The notes: generated by a model not told the origin, from the letters alone. A DNA stretch of 64,000 nucleotides from Methanolinea sp. (GCA_030055515.1 JASFYI010000001.1:186001-250000), one strand, 5' to 3'; shown: positions 9,182 through 19,400, counted from the first letter of the stretch. Numbers and translations: made by a program.

Positions 9182-10513
9182 TCACGGCGAGGCTGCCTGG
9201 CCCGGCACGTACCAGTCGGGGAGGACGAAGTCGGTCTCCTTCATGTGGGCCGGCCAGACGATCCTCGGCCTGAGCGCGCCCGCCTTCTCGTCCCAGACGA
9301 GCTGCTCGAAGAATAGCTCGAATTTCGCCTCCCGCGCGTCCGGTGTGAACCGTATCACGCCGCCCTGCATCGCCTCGACGAGCTGGGGCATCTCGAGGCT
9401 CGAGAGCGCCCGCGTCACCGCGGCCTTGTCCCGCGTCCCCGCCTCTTCCACTGCCCGCGCAGCGATGTAGATCCCCTCGTACGTCGATGCTCCCATCATG
9501 CCGGGATACGACCCCCAGCGCTTGTGGAAGTTCTCGCGGAAGGCAACCATGTCGTCTGCCACGGGTCCCCTCGGGATCGCGTAGGGGCTGAACCGCGTCT
9601 CAATGACGGAATACTCCCCGTACTTCCCGAGCCCCGCGTAGTAGTCCGGGTCGTCGTTGCATTCCACCGCGAGGAAGATGGTGTCGAGCCCGACATCCCT
9701 CCTCGCCTGCGTCACCATCGGGATCTGCTCGTTGAGGAACGCGGCAGGGTACACGACGTCGGGACCGGCTGCCTTCACGGACGAGAGCGGCGTCCTGAAG
9801 TCGGTCTCGCCCATCTTGTAGGTCTCCTCGGCCACGATCTCGATGCGGAGTCCCCGCTTCTCGATCGTGTCCTTCACCGCCTTCTGGACGCCCTTCCCGT
9901 AGGGGCTGTCCTGGATGACGAGCGCCATGCGGAGCGGCCGGGAGTCAGGGAAACCGAACCGCTCGTTGATCGCCGGGCGGATGACATCGTACGCGAAGAG
10001 CGTCGTCTGTTCCCCGTAGTCGTCGGTGGTCGGGCAGTAGTGGAACATCGTGCGCGTGTCGATGTCCGTGCGGCGTGTGACCGCGGGGGTCGATGCACCC
10101 GTGATGATGTACGGGATGCCGTGCTCGGCGACGATTGCCTGGTGCGCGGAGACGACCGCACTCGAGAAACCGCCCACGAGGACGTGGACACCGTCCTGCG
10201 TGATCAGGCGGGACACGGCCTTCTGGCCCCCTTCCCGCGTCGACTCGTCGTCGCCGAGGACGAGCTCGATGGGGACGCGGGTCCCGAGATCCTTCACGTA
10301 GACGCCACCCTTCGCGTTGATCTCCTCGGCCGCGATGACCGCCGACTGCCAGATGTCCTTTCCCGTCGTGCTCGCCGGGCCCGTCATCGACGCGACGACA
10401 CCGATCTTGAGGGTCTCGTTCGTGCGCGTTCCCTGCTGTGCGCAGCCCGCTGCGAGCGAGAGGACGACGAGGAGGAGGACCGCGAGAGAGAGTTTCCATC
10501 TCAATTCCACCAT
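9182..10513 (-). CDS. Branched-chain amino acid type ABC substrate-binding lipoprotein 1
   Basis: About 443 residues. The signal peptide ends in a lipobox (SLAAGC), so the protein is probably lipid-anchored outside the membrane. The mature part begins with the Peripla_BP_6/LivK-type strand IGVVASMTGPASTTGK and keeps the family pattern throughout. It is a clear paralogue of the protein at 14067-15392, sharing many identical blocks such as TGKDIWQSA and LGDDESTREGG/PGDDESTREGG. It is divergent from livG across a palindrome at 10555. The start is ambiguous: ATG 10513 is given; TTG 10519 and GTG 10510 are in frame. The ligand could be branched-chain amino acids, urea, short amides or another small polar solute. 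Confidence 0.88.
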   Translation of the reverse strand: MVELRWKLSLAVLLLVVLSLAAGCAQQGTRTNETLKIGVVASMTGPASTTGKDIWQSAVIAAEEINAKGGVYVKDLGTRVPIELVLGDDESTREGGQKAVSRLITQDGVHVLVGGFSSAVVSAHQAIVAEHGIPYIITGASTPAVTRRTDIDTRTMFHYCPTTDDYGEQTTLFAYDVIRPAINERFGFPDSRPLRMALVIQDSPYGKGVQKAVKDTIEKRGLRIEIVAEETYKMGETDFRTPLSSVKAAGPDVVYPAAFLNEQIPMVTQARRDVGLDTIFLAVECNDDPDYYAGLGKYGEYSVIETRFSPYAIPRGPVADDMVAFRENFHKRWGSYPGMMGASTYEGIYIAARAVEEAGTRDKAAVTRALSSLEMPQLVEAMQGGVIRFTPDAREAKFELFFEQLVWDEKAGALRPRIVWPAHMKETDFVLPDWYVPGQAASP

Positions 10514-10554
10514 CTCCAAAGGTTATGTTTAATATGCTGTATGTTAACATATAT

Positions 10555-10573
10555 CATGCTATTTGATAGCAGG
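10555..10573. promoter_or_regulatory. Palindromic operator candidate between binding protein 1 and livG
   Basis: CATGCTAT-TTG-ATAGCAGG, two 8-bp arms with one mismatch around a 3-bp spacer. It matches the perfect palindrome at 15402-15420. It lies just before the livG ribosome site (AGGGTG, 10571-10576) and downstream of an AT-rich TATA-like stretch at 10526-10536, so it would overlap the livG transcription start. Its position near the promoters of two separated units of one transporter points to a shared regulator. Confidence 0.65.
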
Positions 10574-10582
10574 GTGCATGGG

Positions 10583-11311
10583 ATGCTGGTCGTCAATGGA
10601 GTGACCAAGTCTTTCGGGGGCCTCATCGCGGTCAAAAACGTGAGCCTCTCCATCGATGAGGGCGAGATCCTCGGACTCGTCGGCCCGAACGGCGCGGGCA
10701 AGACGACTCTCCTGAAGGTGATCTCGGGCATCTACCGGCCGGACGCCGGGGGGATCTCCTTCCGGGGGGAGGACATCACCCGACTGTCCCTCGACGCGGT
10801 CTGCAAGAGGGGTATCGCGAAGACTTTCCAGCACCCGCGTTCCTTCCCGGGGCTCACCGCGCGCGAGGGAGTGATGATCGCGGCCCTCTACGGGAACGGC
10901 CGGAGGATATCGGTCCGGCAGGCGTCAGAAGAGGCAGAGGAGTGCTTAAGGACCGTCGGGTTCCCCATGGAGAAGGTCGACAGCCCCATCAACAGCCTCA
11001 ATACCTTCGAGCTCCGCCGCACCCAGCTCGCCCGTGCTCTCGCATCCCACCCCCGCCTCCTCCTCCTCGACGAGCTGACGACAGGGCTCACGCCGCAGGA
11101 GGGGAAGGAAGCCATCGCCCTCATCCGGAAGCTGCGGGCCGGTGGCCTCACCATCCTGATGATAGAACACGTGATGCGGATCATCATGGGGGTCTCTGAC
11201 CGCATCGTCGTGCTCGACCACGGGGAGAAGATCGCGGAGGGGGCACCCGAGGAAGTCGTCGCGGACGAGAAGGTCATAGATTCTTATCTCGGGGAGCGCT
11301 ACCATTTCTGA
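10583..11311 (+). CDS. livG: ABC transporter ATP-binding protein, LivG type
   Basis: 242 residues from the ATG at 10583, supported by AGGGTG six bases upstream; an ATG at 10556 inside the palindrome is a less likely start. Walker A is GPNGAGKT. The Q-loop lies in FQHPRSF, and Walker B is RLLLLDELTTGL. The signature segment is degenerate (NSLNTFELRRTQLARAL rather than LSGGQ), as is common in LivG-like proteins. The switch His is in MIEHVM. It powers import together with LivF, LivH and LivM. It is unusual that livGF is on the opposite strand from livHM. Confidence 0.9.
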   Translation: MLVVNGVTKSFGGLIAVKNVSLSIDEGEILGLVGPNGAGKTTLLKVISGIYRPDAGGISFRGEDITRLSLDAVCKRGIAKTFQHPRSFPGLTAREGVMIAALYGNGRRISVRQASEEAEECLRTVGFPMEKVDSPINSLNTFELRRTQLARALASHPRLLLLDELTTGLTPQEGKEAIALIRKLRAGGLTILMIEHVMRIIMGVSDRIVVLDHGEKIAEGAPEEVVADEKVIDSYLGERYHF

Positions 11312-11342
11312 CACGACTGCTCCCCGGGAGTGGAAGAGGAAA

Positions 11343-12062
11343 ATGCCCCCGATACTCAAGGTAGAAGACCTCTCCGTCTCCTACTCCAGCCTCCAGGTCC
11401 TCTGGGACGTCTCCTTCCACGTCGACGAGGGCGAGATGGTCACCCTCATAGGCTCGAACGGCGCGGGGAAATCCACCCTCGTCTCTGCCATCTTCGGGCT
11501 CGTTCCCCCGTTGAAGGGGAGGATCGTCTTTGACGGGGAGGACATCACGGGTCTGCCGACCTACGAGATCGTGCGCAGGGGACTCTCCCTCGTCCCCGAG
11601 AGGAGGGAGCTCTTCCCCCGCATGACCGTGAGGGAGAACCTCGAGCTCGGTGCATTCGCCACGGGGAGGAAGGGAAGGGAGGGGATGAGGGACAAGGAGG
11701 AGCACGTCCTTGGACTATTCCCCCGCCTCGCCGAGCGGGAGAACCAGGAGGCCGGGACACTCTCCGGCGGGGAGCAGCAGATGCTCGCGATCGCGCGGTG
11801 CCTGATGTCGGATCCCCGGGCGATCGTCCTCGACGAACCGTCGCTCGGCCTCTCCCCTAAGCTCGTCCATGCCGTCCTCGAGGCGATCCGCCACCTCAAC
11901 GAGGAAGGGATCACCATCCTCCTCGTCGAGCAGAACGTGAGGAGGGCGCTCGAGATAACCCACAGGGCGTACGTGATGGAGGCGGGGAGGATCACGCGCG
12001 CGGGGAATTCCGCGGAACTCCTCCACGACGACCGGATCCGAGAGGCATACCTCGGCATCTGA
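11343..12062 (+). CDS. livF: ABC transporter ATP-binding protein, LivF type
   Basis: 239 residues, 31 bp after livG, with GGAAGAGG before the ATG. Walker A is GSNGAGKST, the signature is GTLSGGEQQML, Walker B is AIVLDEPSLGL, and the switch residue region is LLVEQNV. The PERRELFPRMTVRENLELG segment is typical of LivF. It should pair with LivG as the ATPase dimer of the branched-chain amino acid type transporter. The unit ends convergently with livM; a T-rich stretch at about 12137-12153 may terminate it. Confidence 0.92.
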   Translation: MPPILKVEDLSVSYSSLQVLWDVSFHVDEGEMVTLIGSNGAGKSTLVSAIFGLVPPLKGRIVFDGEDITGLPTYEIVRRGLSLVPERRELFPRMTVRENLELGAFATGRKGREGMRDKEEHVLGLFPRLAERENQEAGTLSGGEQQMLAIARCLMSDPRAIVLDEPSLGLSPKLVHAVLEAIRHLNEEGITILLVEQNVRRALEITHRAYVMEAGRITRAGNSAELLHDDRIREAYLGI

Positions 12063-12191
12063 ACCGGTCTCCCCCTCCCCGGGATATTCCCGCGCGCAAG
12101 TCCCCGGGTGGGGTCCCGGCGCTCGCCCCGCGATCCATTTTACCGTTTTTCCCTCCTTTCCGGCACGCGGCGGCCCGATCCCCGGAGCCGG

Positions 12192-13154
12192 TCACTTCCC
12201 CGTCCTCGCCCTTTTCCCGAGCGCGCTGGGGAGCGAGACGAGCCCCCTGGGGAGGAATATGATGGTGAGGACGAGGAGGATACCGATGATGACGAACCGC
12301 GCGTACGAGAGGCCGAACATGCCGAGCCCGTCCCAGAGGATGGTGACCACGATCGTCCCGACGACCGGCCCGGAGAGCGTCCCGAGTCCCCCGGTGATGG
12401 AGTAGATGACCGGCCAGAAGGAGAGCTCTATCCCGAAGATCTCCGGCGTGATGTACCCGAAGTGGAAGATCTCGAGCCCCCCGGCGATCCCGCTCACGAA
12501 TGCACTGAGGGCGAACGCGAAGAGCTTGAAGGGGACAGGGTCGATCCCTGCCGCGCGGGCCTCGACCTCGTTCTCCCTGATCGCTGCGAGCGCGAGGCCG
12601 ACGCGGGACCGCAGGATGAGTGCGAAGAGGACGAGCACGGCGACAGTGACCGAGAGGACGAAATAGTACTCGACGAGGAGACTGCCGGGGACCGTGGACG
12701 GCACGATCTTCGGGACCGCGTACCCGTCCCAGCCGCCCGTGAGGGGTGCAAGCTGGCTCACGACGAGTGTCTGGATGATCACCGCGAACCCAAACGTCAC
12801 CATCGCGAGGAACCACTCGCGGAGGCGCACGCACGTGAGCCCGATCAGCGTCCCCACGACCGCGGAGAACAACCCCCCGAGGAAGAGCGCGGGGAGCGGG
12901 GGGACCCCGAGCCGCACGACCGAAAGGGAAGCGGTGTACCCCCCTATCCCGAGGAACGCCGCGTGCCCGAGCGATCCCTGGCCAGAGAAAGTGAGGAAGT
13001 TCCAGGCCGAGGAGTAAATGATGAAGACGAGGAGCAGGACGAGGAGTGTGAGGAGGTAGTGATTCTGCCCGGAGAGGAGGGGGAGCGCGAGGGAGAGGGC
13101 GAGGAGCCCTGCCAGGAGGAGGTTCCGCCGGTCAAGTACCTGCCGTGGTATCAT
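12192..13154 (-). CDS. livM: ABC transporter permease, LivM type
   Basis: 320 residues with about nine hydrophobic segments. Family marks include SLGHAAFLGIGGYTAS and AIRENEVEARAAGIDP followed by KLFAFALSAFVSGIAGGL, the loop that contacts the ATPases. It overlaps the livH stop by four bases (ATGA), indicating translational coupling. It forms the membrane channel with LivH. The order from the promoter is binding protein 2, livH, livM. Confidence 0.93.
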   Translation of the reverse strand: MIPRQVLDRRNLLLAGLLALSLALPLLSGQNHYLLTLLVLLLVFIIYSSAWNFLTFSGQGSLGHAAFLGIGGYTASLSVVRLGVPPLPALFLGGLFSAVVGTLIGLTCVRLREWFLAMVTFGFAVIIQTLVVSQLAPLTGGWDGYAVPKIVPSTVPGSLLVEYYFVLSVTVAVLVLFALILRSRVGLALAAIRENEVEARAAGIDPVPFKLFAFALSAFVSGIAGGLEIFHFGYITPEIFGIELSFWPVIYSITGGLGTLSGPVVGTIVVTILWDGLGMFGLSYARFVIIGILLVLTIIFLPRGLVSLPSALGKRARTGK

Positions 13155-14032
13155 TCACTGCCCTCCCCGAAGAGTCCCGTGGGCCGGACGACGAGGACGA
13201 CGATGAGGAGGACGAAAGAAATCGCGTCCTTCCACGACCCGCCGAGGAAGTAGGCCGTGAAGTTCTCGACCATCCCGATCGCGAGTCCCCCCACGATAGC
13301 TCCCGGGATGCTCCCGAGGCCCCCCAGTATGATGATCGCGAACGCCTTGATGGCCGGCACGGACCCCATGTAGGGGTTGAAGACCTGCCCGCTCACGGCC
13401 CAGAGGGTCCCCGCGGCCCCCGCGAGGCCCGCACCTATCCCGAAGGTGAGCATGTCGAGCCTCTCCACGTTGATCCCCATCAGCATCGCTCCCCTCCGGT
13501 TCTGGCTGGACGCGCGGATGGCCTTCCCCGTGGCAGTCCTGTGGAGGAAGACGTGGAGGCAGGCGAGGATGAGCGCGGTCACCGCGATGATGATTGCGTA
13601 ATCGAGGGGGAGCGCGACCGGGCCGAGCCCTACCGCCTGGTCTGCGAACGGGCTCTTCATGGAACGCCACTCGTCCGTCCAGACAACCGCGACCGCGTTC
13701 TGGAAGACGTAGATGAGCCCGAGGCTGATGAATATCTCGTTCAGCTTCCCTGTCCCGAGTATCGGCCGGAAACAGAGGCGCTCCACGACGACCCCGACCA
13801 CGACGAGGAGGGGGACGGAGAGGAAGAGGAGGAGGTAGGGGTTGAACCCGCTCAGCACGAAGAAGAAGAACGTGAGGTACGTCCCGAGCATCAGGAACTC
13901 GCCGTGGGCGAAGTTGACGACCTTCATCACCCCGAAGATGAGGTTGAGGCCCGTCGCGAGCAGGATGTAGATGCACCCCGCGTAGAGCCCCCAGAAGGCA
14001 ACCTGTCCGAGAATCGCCGCGCCACCGTCCAT
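13151..14032 (-). CDS. livH: ABC transporter permease, LivH type
   Basis: 293 residues with about eight hydrophobic segments. Recognisable parts are VVNFAHGEFLMLGTYL near the N-terminus and the coupling loop RASSQNRRGAMLMGINVERL. It lies 34 bp downstream of the binding protein 2 gene and overlaps livM. In LivH proteins the AHGEF motif lines the second helix. The transported solute is not evident from the sequence. Confidence 0.93.
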   Translation of the reverse strand: MDGGAAILGQVAFWGLYAGCIYILLATGLNLIFGVMKVVNFAHGEFLMLGTYLTFFFFVLSGFNPYLLLFLSVPLLVVVGVVVERLCFRPILGTGKLNEIFISLGLIYVFQNAVAVVWTDEWRSMKSPFADQAVGLGPVALPLDYAIIIAVTALILACLHVFLHRTATGKAIRASSQNRRGAMLMGINVERLDMLTFGIGAGLAGAAGTLWAVSGQVFNPYMGSVPAIKAFAIIILGGLGSIPGAIVGGLAIGMVENFTAYFLGGSWKDAISFVLLIVVLVVRPTGLFGEGSE

Positions 14033-14066
14033 GCACTAATCCCTCTCCCTGCGGAAAAATAAAGAT

Positions 14067-15392
14067 TCAGGGAGATCCGGGGGAATACCAGTCAGGAACC
14101 TTGAACTCGCCGGCCTTGAGTGCGTCGGGCCAGACAATCGTCGGGCGGGGTTCCCCGCTCTCCTTGTCCATGGAGAGCTGGACCACGTAGAGCTCAAACT
14201 TGCTCTCGCGGTACTCGGGGGAGAACGAGATGACCCCGTCCTTCATGATCTCCATCATCTGGGGAATCTTCGCGGATGCGAGGGCGTCGCGAATCTTCGC
14301 CCTGTCGAGGCTGCCGGCCTGCTCGATGGCAGCCGCGGCGATGTACACTGCCTCGTACGTGGCTGCCCCCATCATCCCGGCAAACCCGCCGTACTTTTTG
14401 TCGAAATCCGCGAGGAATTTCCGGGTCGCAGCCTCGGTCGATCCCGCCGGGACGGCGTAGGGGGAGAACCTGCTCTCCATGACCATTCCGTCGCCGTACA
14501 CGCCGACACCGCTGTAGTAATCGGGGTCGTCGTTGTTCTCTATCGCCATGATGACCGTCGCGAGCCCTACATCCCTGCGCGCCTGTTGCGTGAGCGGGAC
14601 GAGCTCGTTGAGGAAGGTGACCGCGTAGATGACGTCAGGGTTCTTCGCCTTCACCGACGTGAGGACCGTCCTGAAATCGGATTCGCCCATCTTGAAGGGC
14701 TCCTCGGCGACGATCTCCACCGGGAGGCCCTTCTCCGCGACGAGTCCCTTCACGGCCTCGAGCTGGCCCTTGCCGAACGGGCTGTCCTGGTAGATCACGG
14801 CGAGGCGGAGCTTCCTCTCGTCCGGGAACCCGAACTTCGCGTTGATCGCAGGCCGGAACACCTCGGTGAGGAACTGTATGCTCGCCTCGGCCGAGTCGTC
14901 CGTATTCGGCCTGTGGAAGAACATGTAACTCGTGTCGAGGTCCGTCCTCCTCGAGACCGCGGTGCTCGACGCGCCCGAGATGATGTAGGGGACCTTGCTG
15001 TCCGCGACGATCGCCTGGTGCGCGGAGACAACGGCACTCGAGTAACCCCCCACGAGGACGTGGACCTGGTCCTGCGTGATGAGCTTCGTCACGGCCTTCA
15101 TCCCCCCTTCCCGGGTCGACTCGTCGTCCCCCGGGACGAGGCGGATGGGGAGCGATCGCCCGAGTTCCCGGACGGGGACGCCTCCCCGCGCGTTGATCTC
15201 TTCCGCGGCGAGCTCCGCGGACTGCCAGATGTCCTTCCCGGTCGTGCTCGCGGGTCCCGTGAGGGAAGCGACGACCCCGATCCGAATCTCTCCCGGAGCA
15301 GTGGACTGCGGTGACTGGGTGCACCCGGCCCCGAGTACAAGGGCGGCGAGGAGCGCTCCGAGAACCAGGAATGCAACACGGTTGGATCTCAT
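14067..15392 (-). CDS. Branched-chain amino acid type ABC substrate-binding lipoprotein 2
   Basis: 441 residues from the ATG at 15392, preceded by GGTGAG at good spacing; an upstream ATG at 15404 lies at the edge of the palindrome. A basic N-terminus and hydrophobic stretch end in the lipobox LGAGC. The mature domain begins IRIGVVASLTGPASTTG and is a paralogue of the 9182-10513 protein. It heads the minus-strand unit with livH and livM, so it is probably the primary receptor, with paralogue 1 giving altered specificity. The ligand is unknown. Confidence 0.9.
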   Translation of the reverse strand: MRSNRVAFLVLGALLAALVLGAGCTQSPQSTAPGEIRIGVVASLTGPASTTGKDIWQSAELAAEEINARGGVPVRELGRSLPIRLVPGDDESTREGGMKAVTKLITQDQVHVLVGGYSSAVVSAHQAIVADSKVPYIISGASSTAVSRRTDLDTSYMFFHRPNTDDSAEASIQFLTEVFRPAINAKFGFPDERKLRLAVIYQDSPFGKGQLEAVKGLVAEKGLPVEIVAEEPFKMGESDFRTVLTSVKAKNPDVIYAVTFLNELVPLTQQARRDVGLATVIMAIENNDDPDYYSGVGVYGDGMVMESRFSPYAVPAGSTEAATRKFLADFDKKYGGFAGMMGAATYEAVYIAAAAIEQAGSLDRAKIRDALASAKIPQMMEIMKDGVISFSPEYRESKFELYVVQLSMDKESGEPRPTIVWPDALKAGEFKVPDWYSPGSP

Positions 15393-15401
15393 TGAACTCA
15401 C

Positions 15402-15420
15402 CATGCTATGATATAGCATG
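15402..15420. promoter_or_regulatory. Perfect palindrome upstream of the binding protein 2-livHM unit
   Basis: CATGCTATGATATAGCATG: two perfect 8-bp arms (CATGCTAT/ATAGCATG) around a 3-bp spacer. It sits 10 bp before the ATG at 15392, next to the ribosome site. A possible minus-strand TATA-like element lies near 15450-15460, which would put the palindrome near the transcription start, where a repressor would act. A one-mismatch copy lies at 10555. Confidence 0.7.
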
Positions 15421-15549
15421 ACAATGGAGAAGAACTGCGACGGTCAAGGTTATAGGATTTTTGTTTCAGTTCTCGTTCCCCCGCGGGCGCAGGGATGGAA
15501 ATCAAGGGGGCGGCCCGGGTCGACCATTTTACTCCCCGCCAGTATTCCC

Positions 15550-15557
15550 AAAAAAAA
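15550..15557 (-). terminator. Poly-T terminator after the DUF2121 gene
   Basis: Eight A on the plus strand read as eight T on the minus strand, about 50 bp past the DUF2121 stop. Archaeal RNA polymerase commonly terminates at such U tracts. No strong hairpin is evident. Confidence 0.5.
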
Positions 15558-15604
15558 GCGTGCAGTCTCCCGCCCCCGCGGTAGCCGCAGGGGATGCGAG
15601 GGTG

Positions 15605-16168
15605 TCACCTGCGTGGCAGCGGCACGCTCTCGTCGGTCTGGACGAGGGAGAACGATTTCGAGACTGACGGGGTGCGTGCCGCCGCCTCCTCCATCGCGGC
15701 GAAGATCGCGCGGAGGGCATCCGCGGGCGTGCCCGCCCTCTCCCCGAAGCGAGACTGAATGCACCGCCGGGCGATATCCTGCGTCGTCCTGTTCCCGAGG
15801 ACGATGAACCTGCTCGCGCCTCCCCGCGCGATCTCCCTCTCTCCCCCGCCTCGTGATTCAAGCATGGCGTAGTGCCCGCAGGAGACGAACAGGGTCCGGT
15901 ACCGGAGCATGGTCCCGTCCCTCTCGCTCACCCTGCCGACGAGGACACCCCCTTCTTCCCAGACCTTGCACCTGTCGTCGCGGATGGAGATCCCGACGCC
16001 GCGCTCCCTTGCCCTCGCGCGGAGCTCCTCCTCGTTTTGGATACGCCCGGAGTAGATCTCGTCCTCGAGGAGTTGCACGGACCTCTCGTCCCCGCGGAAC
16101 CAGATCTCCCTCCTGTCGCCTGCCATGAAGGACCGGTCCCTCCCGCAGAAGGCGATCACGAGGCTCAC
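15605..16168 (-). CDS. DUF2121 family protein of methanogens
   Basis: 187 residues from a GTG preceded by GGGAGG; longer upstream starts are unlikely because family members begin near VSLVIAFCG. The N-terminal pattern SLVIAFCGRDRSFMAGDRREIWF, then LLEDEIYSGRI, is how I recognise the family. Members are known mainly from methanogens and have no established function; the beginning resembles N-terminal nucleophile hydrolases of proteasome type (AGD...R), but no catalytic role is proven. It stands alone, with a poly-T tract downstream and the large kinase divergent from it. Confidence 0.7.
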   Translation of the reverse strand: MSLVIAFCGRDRSFMAGDRREIWFRGDERSVQLLEDEIYSGRIQNEEELRARARERGVGISIRDDRCKVWEEGGVLVGRVSERDGTMLRYRTLFVSCGHYAMLESRGGGEREIARGGASRFIVLGNRTTQDIARRCIQSRFGERAGTPADALRAIFAAMEEAAARTPSVSKSFSLVQTDESVPLPRR

Positions 16169-16493
16169 GGGCAGGTTCCTCCCGCTGATAGGGATTTCCC
16201 CACGGTCTTTTCCGCTTTTGCCCCAGTCATGGTGCGTGATTTCCGTCCCCTTGGATCCTTCCCGGAATGAGTGGTATATTTTTGGCATCTTAAGGAATCG
16301 CATCAGGGACACGACCGTGGCCCTGTCCGCGGGCCGTCACCGCGCCCCGCGGAATTCCTTGCCCGGCTGCGCGAAAACCGGGTCCTCCACGCCAAGGTGA
16401 TTACAGGTCGTTCGCCAAGAATTGTCGTTCCATATCATTGATTCATAAAAAAATGTTTATTTCGCACGCGGTGTAACTCCCTCGACGGGGGAA
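16169..16493. other. Divergent intergenic region with the kinase promoter
   Basis: 325 bases between DUF2121 (minus) and the large kinase (plus). The plus-strand promoter is probably AAATGTTTATTTC at about 16451-16463, centred 37 bp before the ATG at 16494, followed by the GACGGGGG ribosome site. The rest contains no gene that I can support. Confidence 0.55.
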
Positions 16494-19400
16494 ATGCCGG
16501 GGGAGAAGTTCCGCGTCCTCTACGTCGACGACGAACCCGCGCTCCTCGAGGTGGGGAAGGCATTCCTCGAGAGGTCCGGGAGCATCTCGTGCGACACTGC
16601 CCTGTCCCCGAGGGAGGCAATCGGCAGGCTCAAAATCGAGCATTACGACGCAATCATCTCCGATTACCAGATGCCCGACGTCGACGGGATAGAATTCCTG
16701 AAGTTCGTCAGGAAGAGGTGCGGGGACATCCCCTTCATCATCTTCACGGGGAAGGGGCGCGAGGAGGTCGTCATCCAGGCACTGAACAACGGCGCGGACT
16801 TCTACCTGCAGAAGGGTGGCGACCCGCTCTCGCAATTCGCTGAGCTTGAGCACAAGGTGAAGCAGGCGGTCGGGCGCTTCAGGGCGGAGGAGAAACTCCG
16901 GCGAATCAACCGGTACAACGAGATTGTCATAGAGGTAAACACGGTGGCCTTCCGGTGCAGGGAGAAGGAACCCTTCCTCGCCGAGGTATGCCGCGTCCTC
17001 ACGAGAAATGGGGACTACGCGTCGGCGTGGGCAGGACTGTGCGACGTGTCCGGGAAACGGCTCGTTCCCGTTGCATCGTGCGATTCCCGCGGGGACCCTT
17101 CTTCAATTGGTGCGCGCAATCCGGTCGATATCGGTGCACTTGAAAGTCCCCCCTTGGAGAAGGTCTTCTCGGGGGAGACAGCTTACACTACCCTCGACTC
17201 GCTCCCCGGACTTTTCCGGTCCCACGGTGATGTACAGGGGCCTGCCGCCGGGACACCGGTTGCACTCGTCCCCCTCTTTGTCATGGGGAAGGTGAGGGGG
17301 GTCCTCTGCCTTTCGGCAGCGCGCGCGGACGCGTTCTCCGCGGAGGAGATGGCGTTCATCGGTACGCTGGGCTTTTCCGTGTCGACCGCGATCGAGCGGA
17401 TGGATGCCGACGAGGTGAGGAGGCGCGCCGAGGAAGCCCTCGCGGACTCCCTCCGGCAGATGCAGGACCTCATCGAGTTCCTCCCCGACCCCACGTTCGC
17501 CATCGATAATGCCGGGAGGGTGATCGCGTGGAACCGGGCGATGGAGGAGATGACCGGGGTAGGGAAGAGCGCCATCCTCGGGAGAGGCGACCACGAGTAC
17601 GCGAGGGCATTCTACGGGGAGAAGCGCCCGATGCTCGTCGACCTCGTCGCCGGCGGAGATCCCGGTGCAGCCCGGCTCTATCCCGGCGCAAGGAGGGTGG
17701 GAGAGACGGTGGAGGCCGAGGTGACCCGTCCATCGCCGGGAAACGGCGGGGTGGTGTTCCTCTGGGTAAGGGCAGCCCCGCTCTACAACAGGAATGGGGA
17801 GCGGGTCGGCGCCATCGAGACGGTCAGGGACATCACCCGCATCAAGGAGACCGAGAAGTCCCTCCTCCAGAAGAACGAGGAGCTCGCGGCATCACTCGAG
17901 GAGATCACGGCGATAGAAGAGGAGCTGCGGCAGCAGATGGAGGAGATCGCGCGGAACGAGCAGCTCCTGCGCGAGAGCGAGGAGAGGTATCGGACGATCT
18001 TCGAGAACACGGGGACCGCGACCGTCATCCTCGGCGAGGACGGCACCATCCTCCTCGCAAATGCCACTTTCGAGAGGCTCTCGGGGTACCGGAGGGACGA
18101 GATCGAGGGAAAGATGAAGTGGATGGAATTCGTGGTCCCGGAAGACCTCGGGTGGATGCTCGAGCAGCACAGGAAGAGGAGGGTCGATCCCCGGTCCGCG
18201 CCTACCCGGTACACTTTCCGGTTCGTGACCCGGTCAGGAGAGGTGAGGACGATCGACCTCGCGGTGGACATGATCCCCGGAACCACGACGAGCGTTGCGT
18301 CCCTGCGTGACGTCACCGAGGAGAAGAGACTGGAAGAGGAGCTGCGTTTGCTCACGGAAGAGTACCAGCACCTCCTCGACAGCATGGCCGACGTCTACTA
18401 CCGGGCCGACGCGGAGGGGAGGCTCGTGAAGGCGAGCAGGTCGTGGGCAACCCTCCTCGGATACGACAGCGTCTCGGAGTGCCTCGGGAAGGACATCGCG
18501 CGGGAGTTCTACTACAACCCGGAGGAGCGGCAGAAATTGCTCGAGGAGATCTCGAGGACCGGACGCGTGACAGATTACGAGGTCACCCTGAAGAGGAAGG
18601 ACGGGACGCCCGTCACGGTCGCAACGAGCAGCCACCTCGTCCGCGATGCCTCGGGCAGGATCACCGGCGTCGAGGGGATCTTCCGCGACATCTCCCAGAG
18701 GAAGCAGCTCGTCGAGGCACTCGCAGAGGCCGAGCAGAAGCTCTCCTCCATCATCCAGTTCCTCCCCGACGCGACGTTCGTCATCGACAGGAACGGGACC
18801 GTCGTCGCGTGGAACAGGGCAATAGAGGAGATGACGGGAATCCCGGCGAGCGAGATGGTAGGGAAGGGGAACTACGAGTACGCAATCCCGTTCTACGGGT
18901 ACCGCCGCCCGATTCTCGTCGACCTCGTCTTTTGCCCGGGAAGCGAGGTGGAGAAGATGTACTCGTACGTGCACGCCGAGGGGGAGACGCTCACTGCCGA
19001 GACCGTGAACGCGAGGCTGCGGGGGAGGGAGGTGGTCTTATGGGGCAAGGCCTCCCCGCTGTACAACAGCCGAGGGGAGAAAATCGGCGCGATCGAGTCG
19101 ATAAGGGACGTCACTGACCGAAGGCAGATGGAGCAATCGCTGCGCGAGTCACTCGAGACACTCAGGGCAGTGATGGACAGCGTCGACGCGGTGATTTACG
19201 TCGCGGACATGCAGACGCACGAGATCCTCTTCATCAACAAGCAGGTGAGGGAGGATCTCGGCGAGATCACGGGGAAGAAGTGCTGGCAGGCCATCCAGAA
19301 GGACCAGCCCGGCCCCTGCCCGTTCTGCACGAACCCTCTCCTCGTGGATAGCGAAGGGAAGCCCACGGGGACTCACGTCTGGGAGTTCCGGAACTCGGTG

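Noticed and set aside
9524-10582. Long N-terminal extension of LivG
   Set aside because: The frame is open through the opposite binding protein gene, but the ATG at 10583 with AGGGTG fits the family start.
12108-13253. 381-residue frame opposite livM
   Set aside because: Acidic low-complexity shadow; livM is supported by family motifs and overlap with livH.
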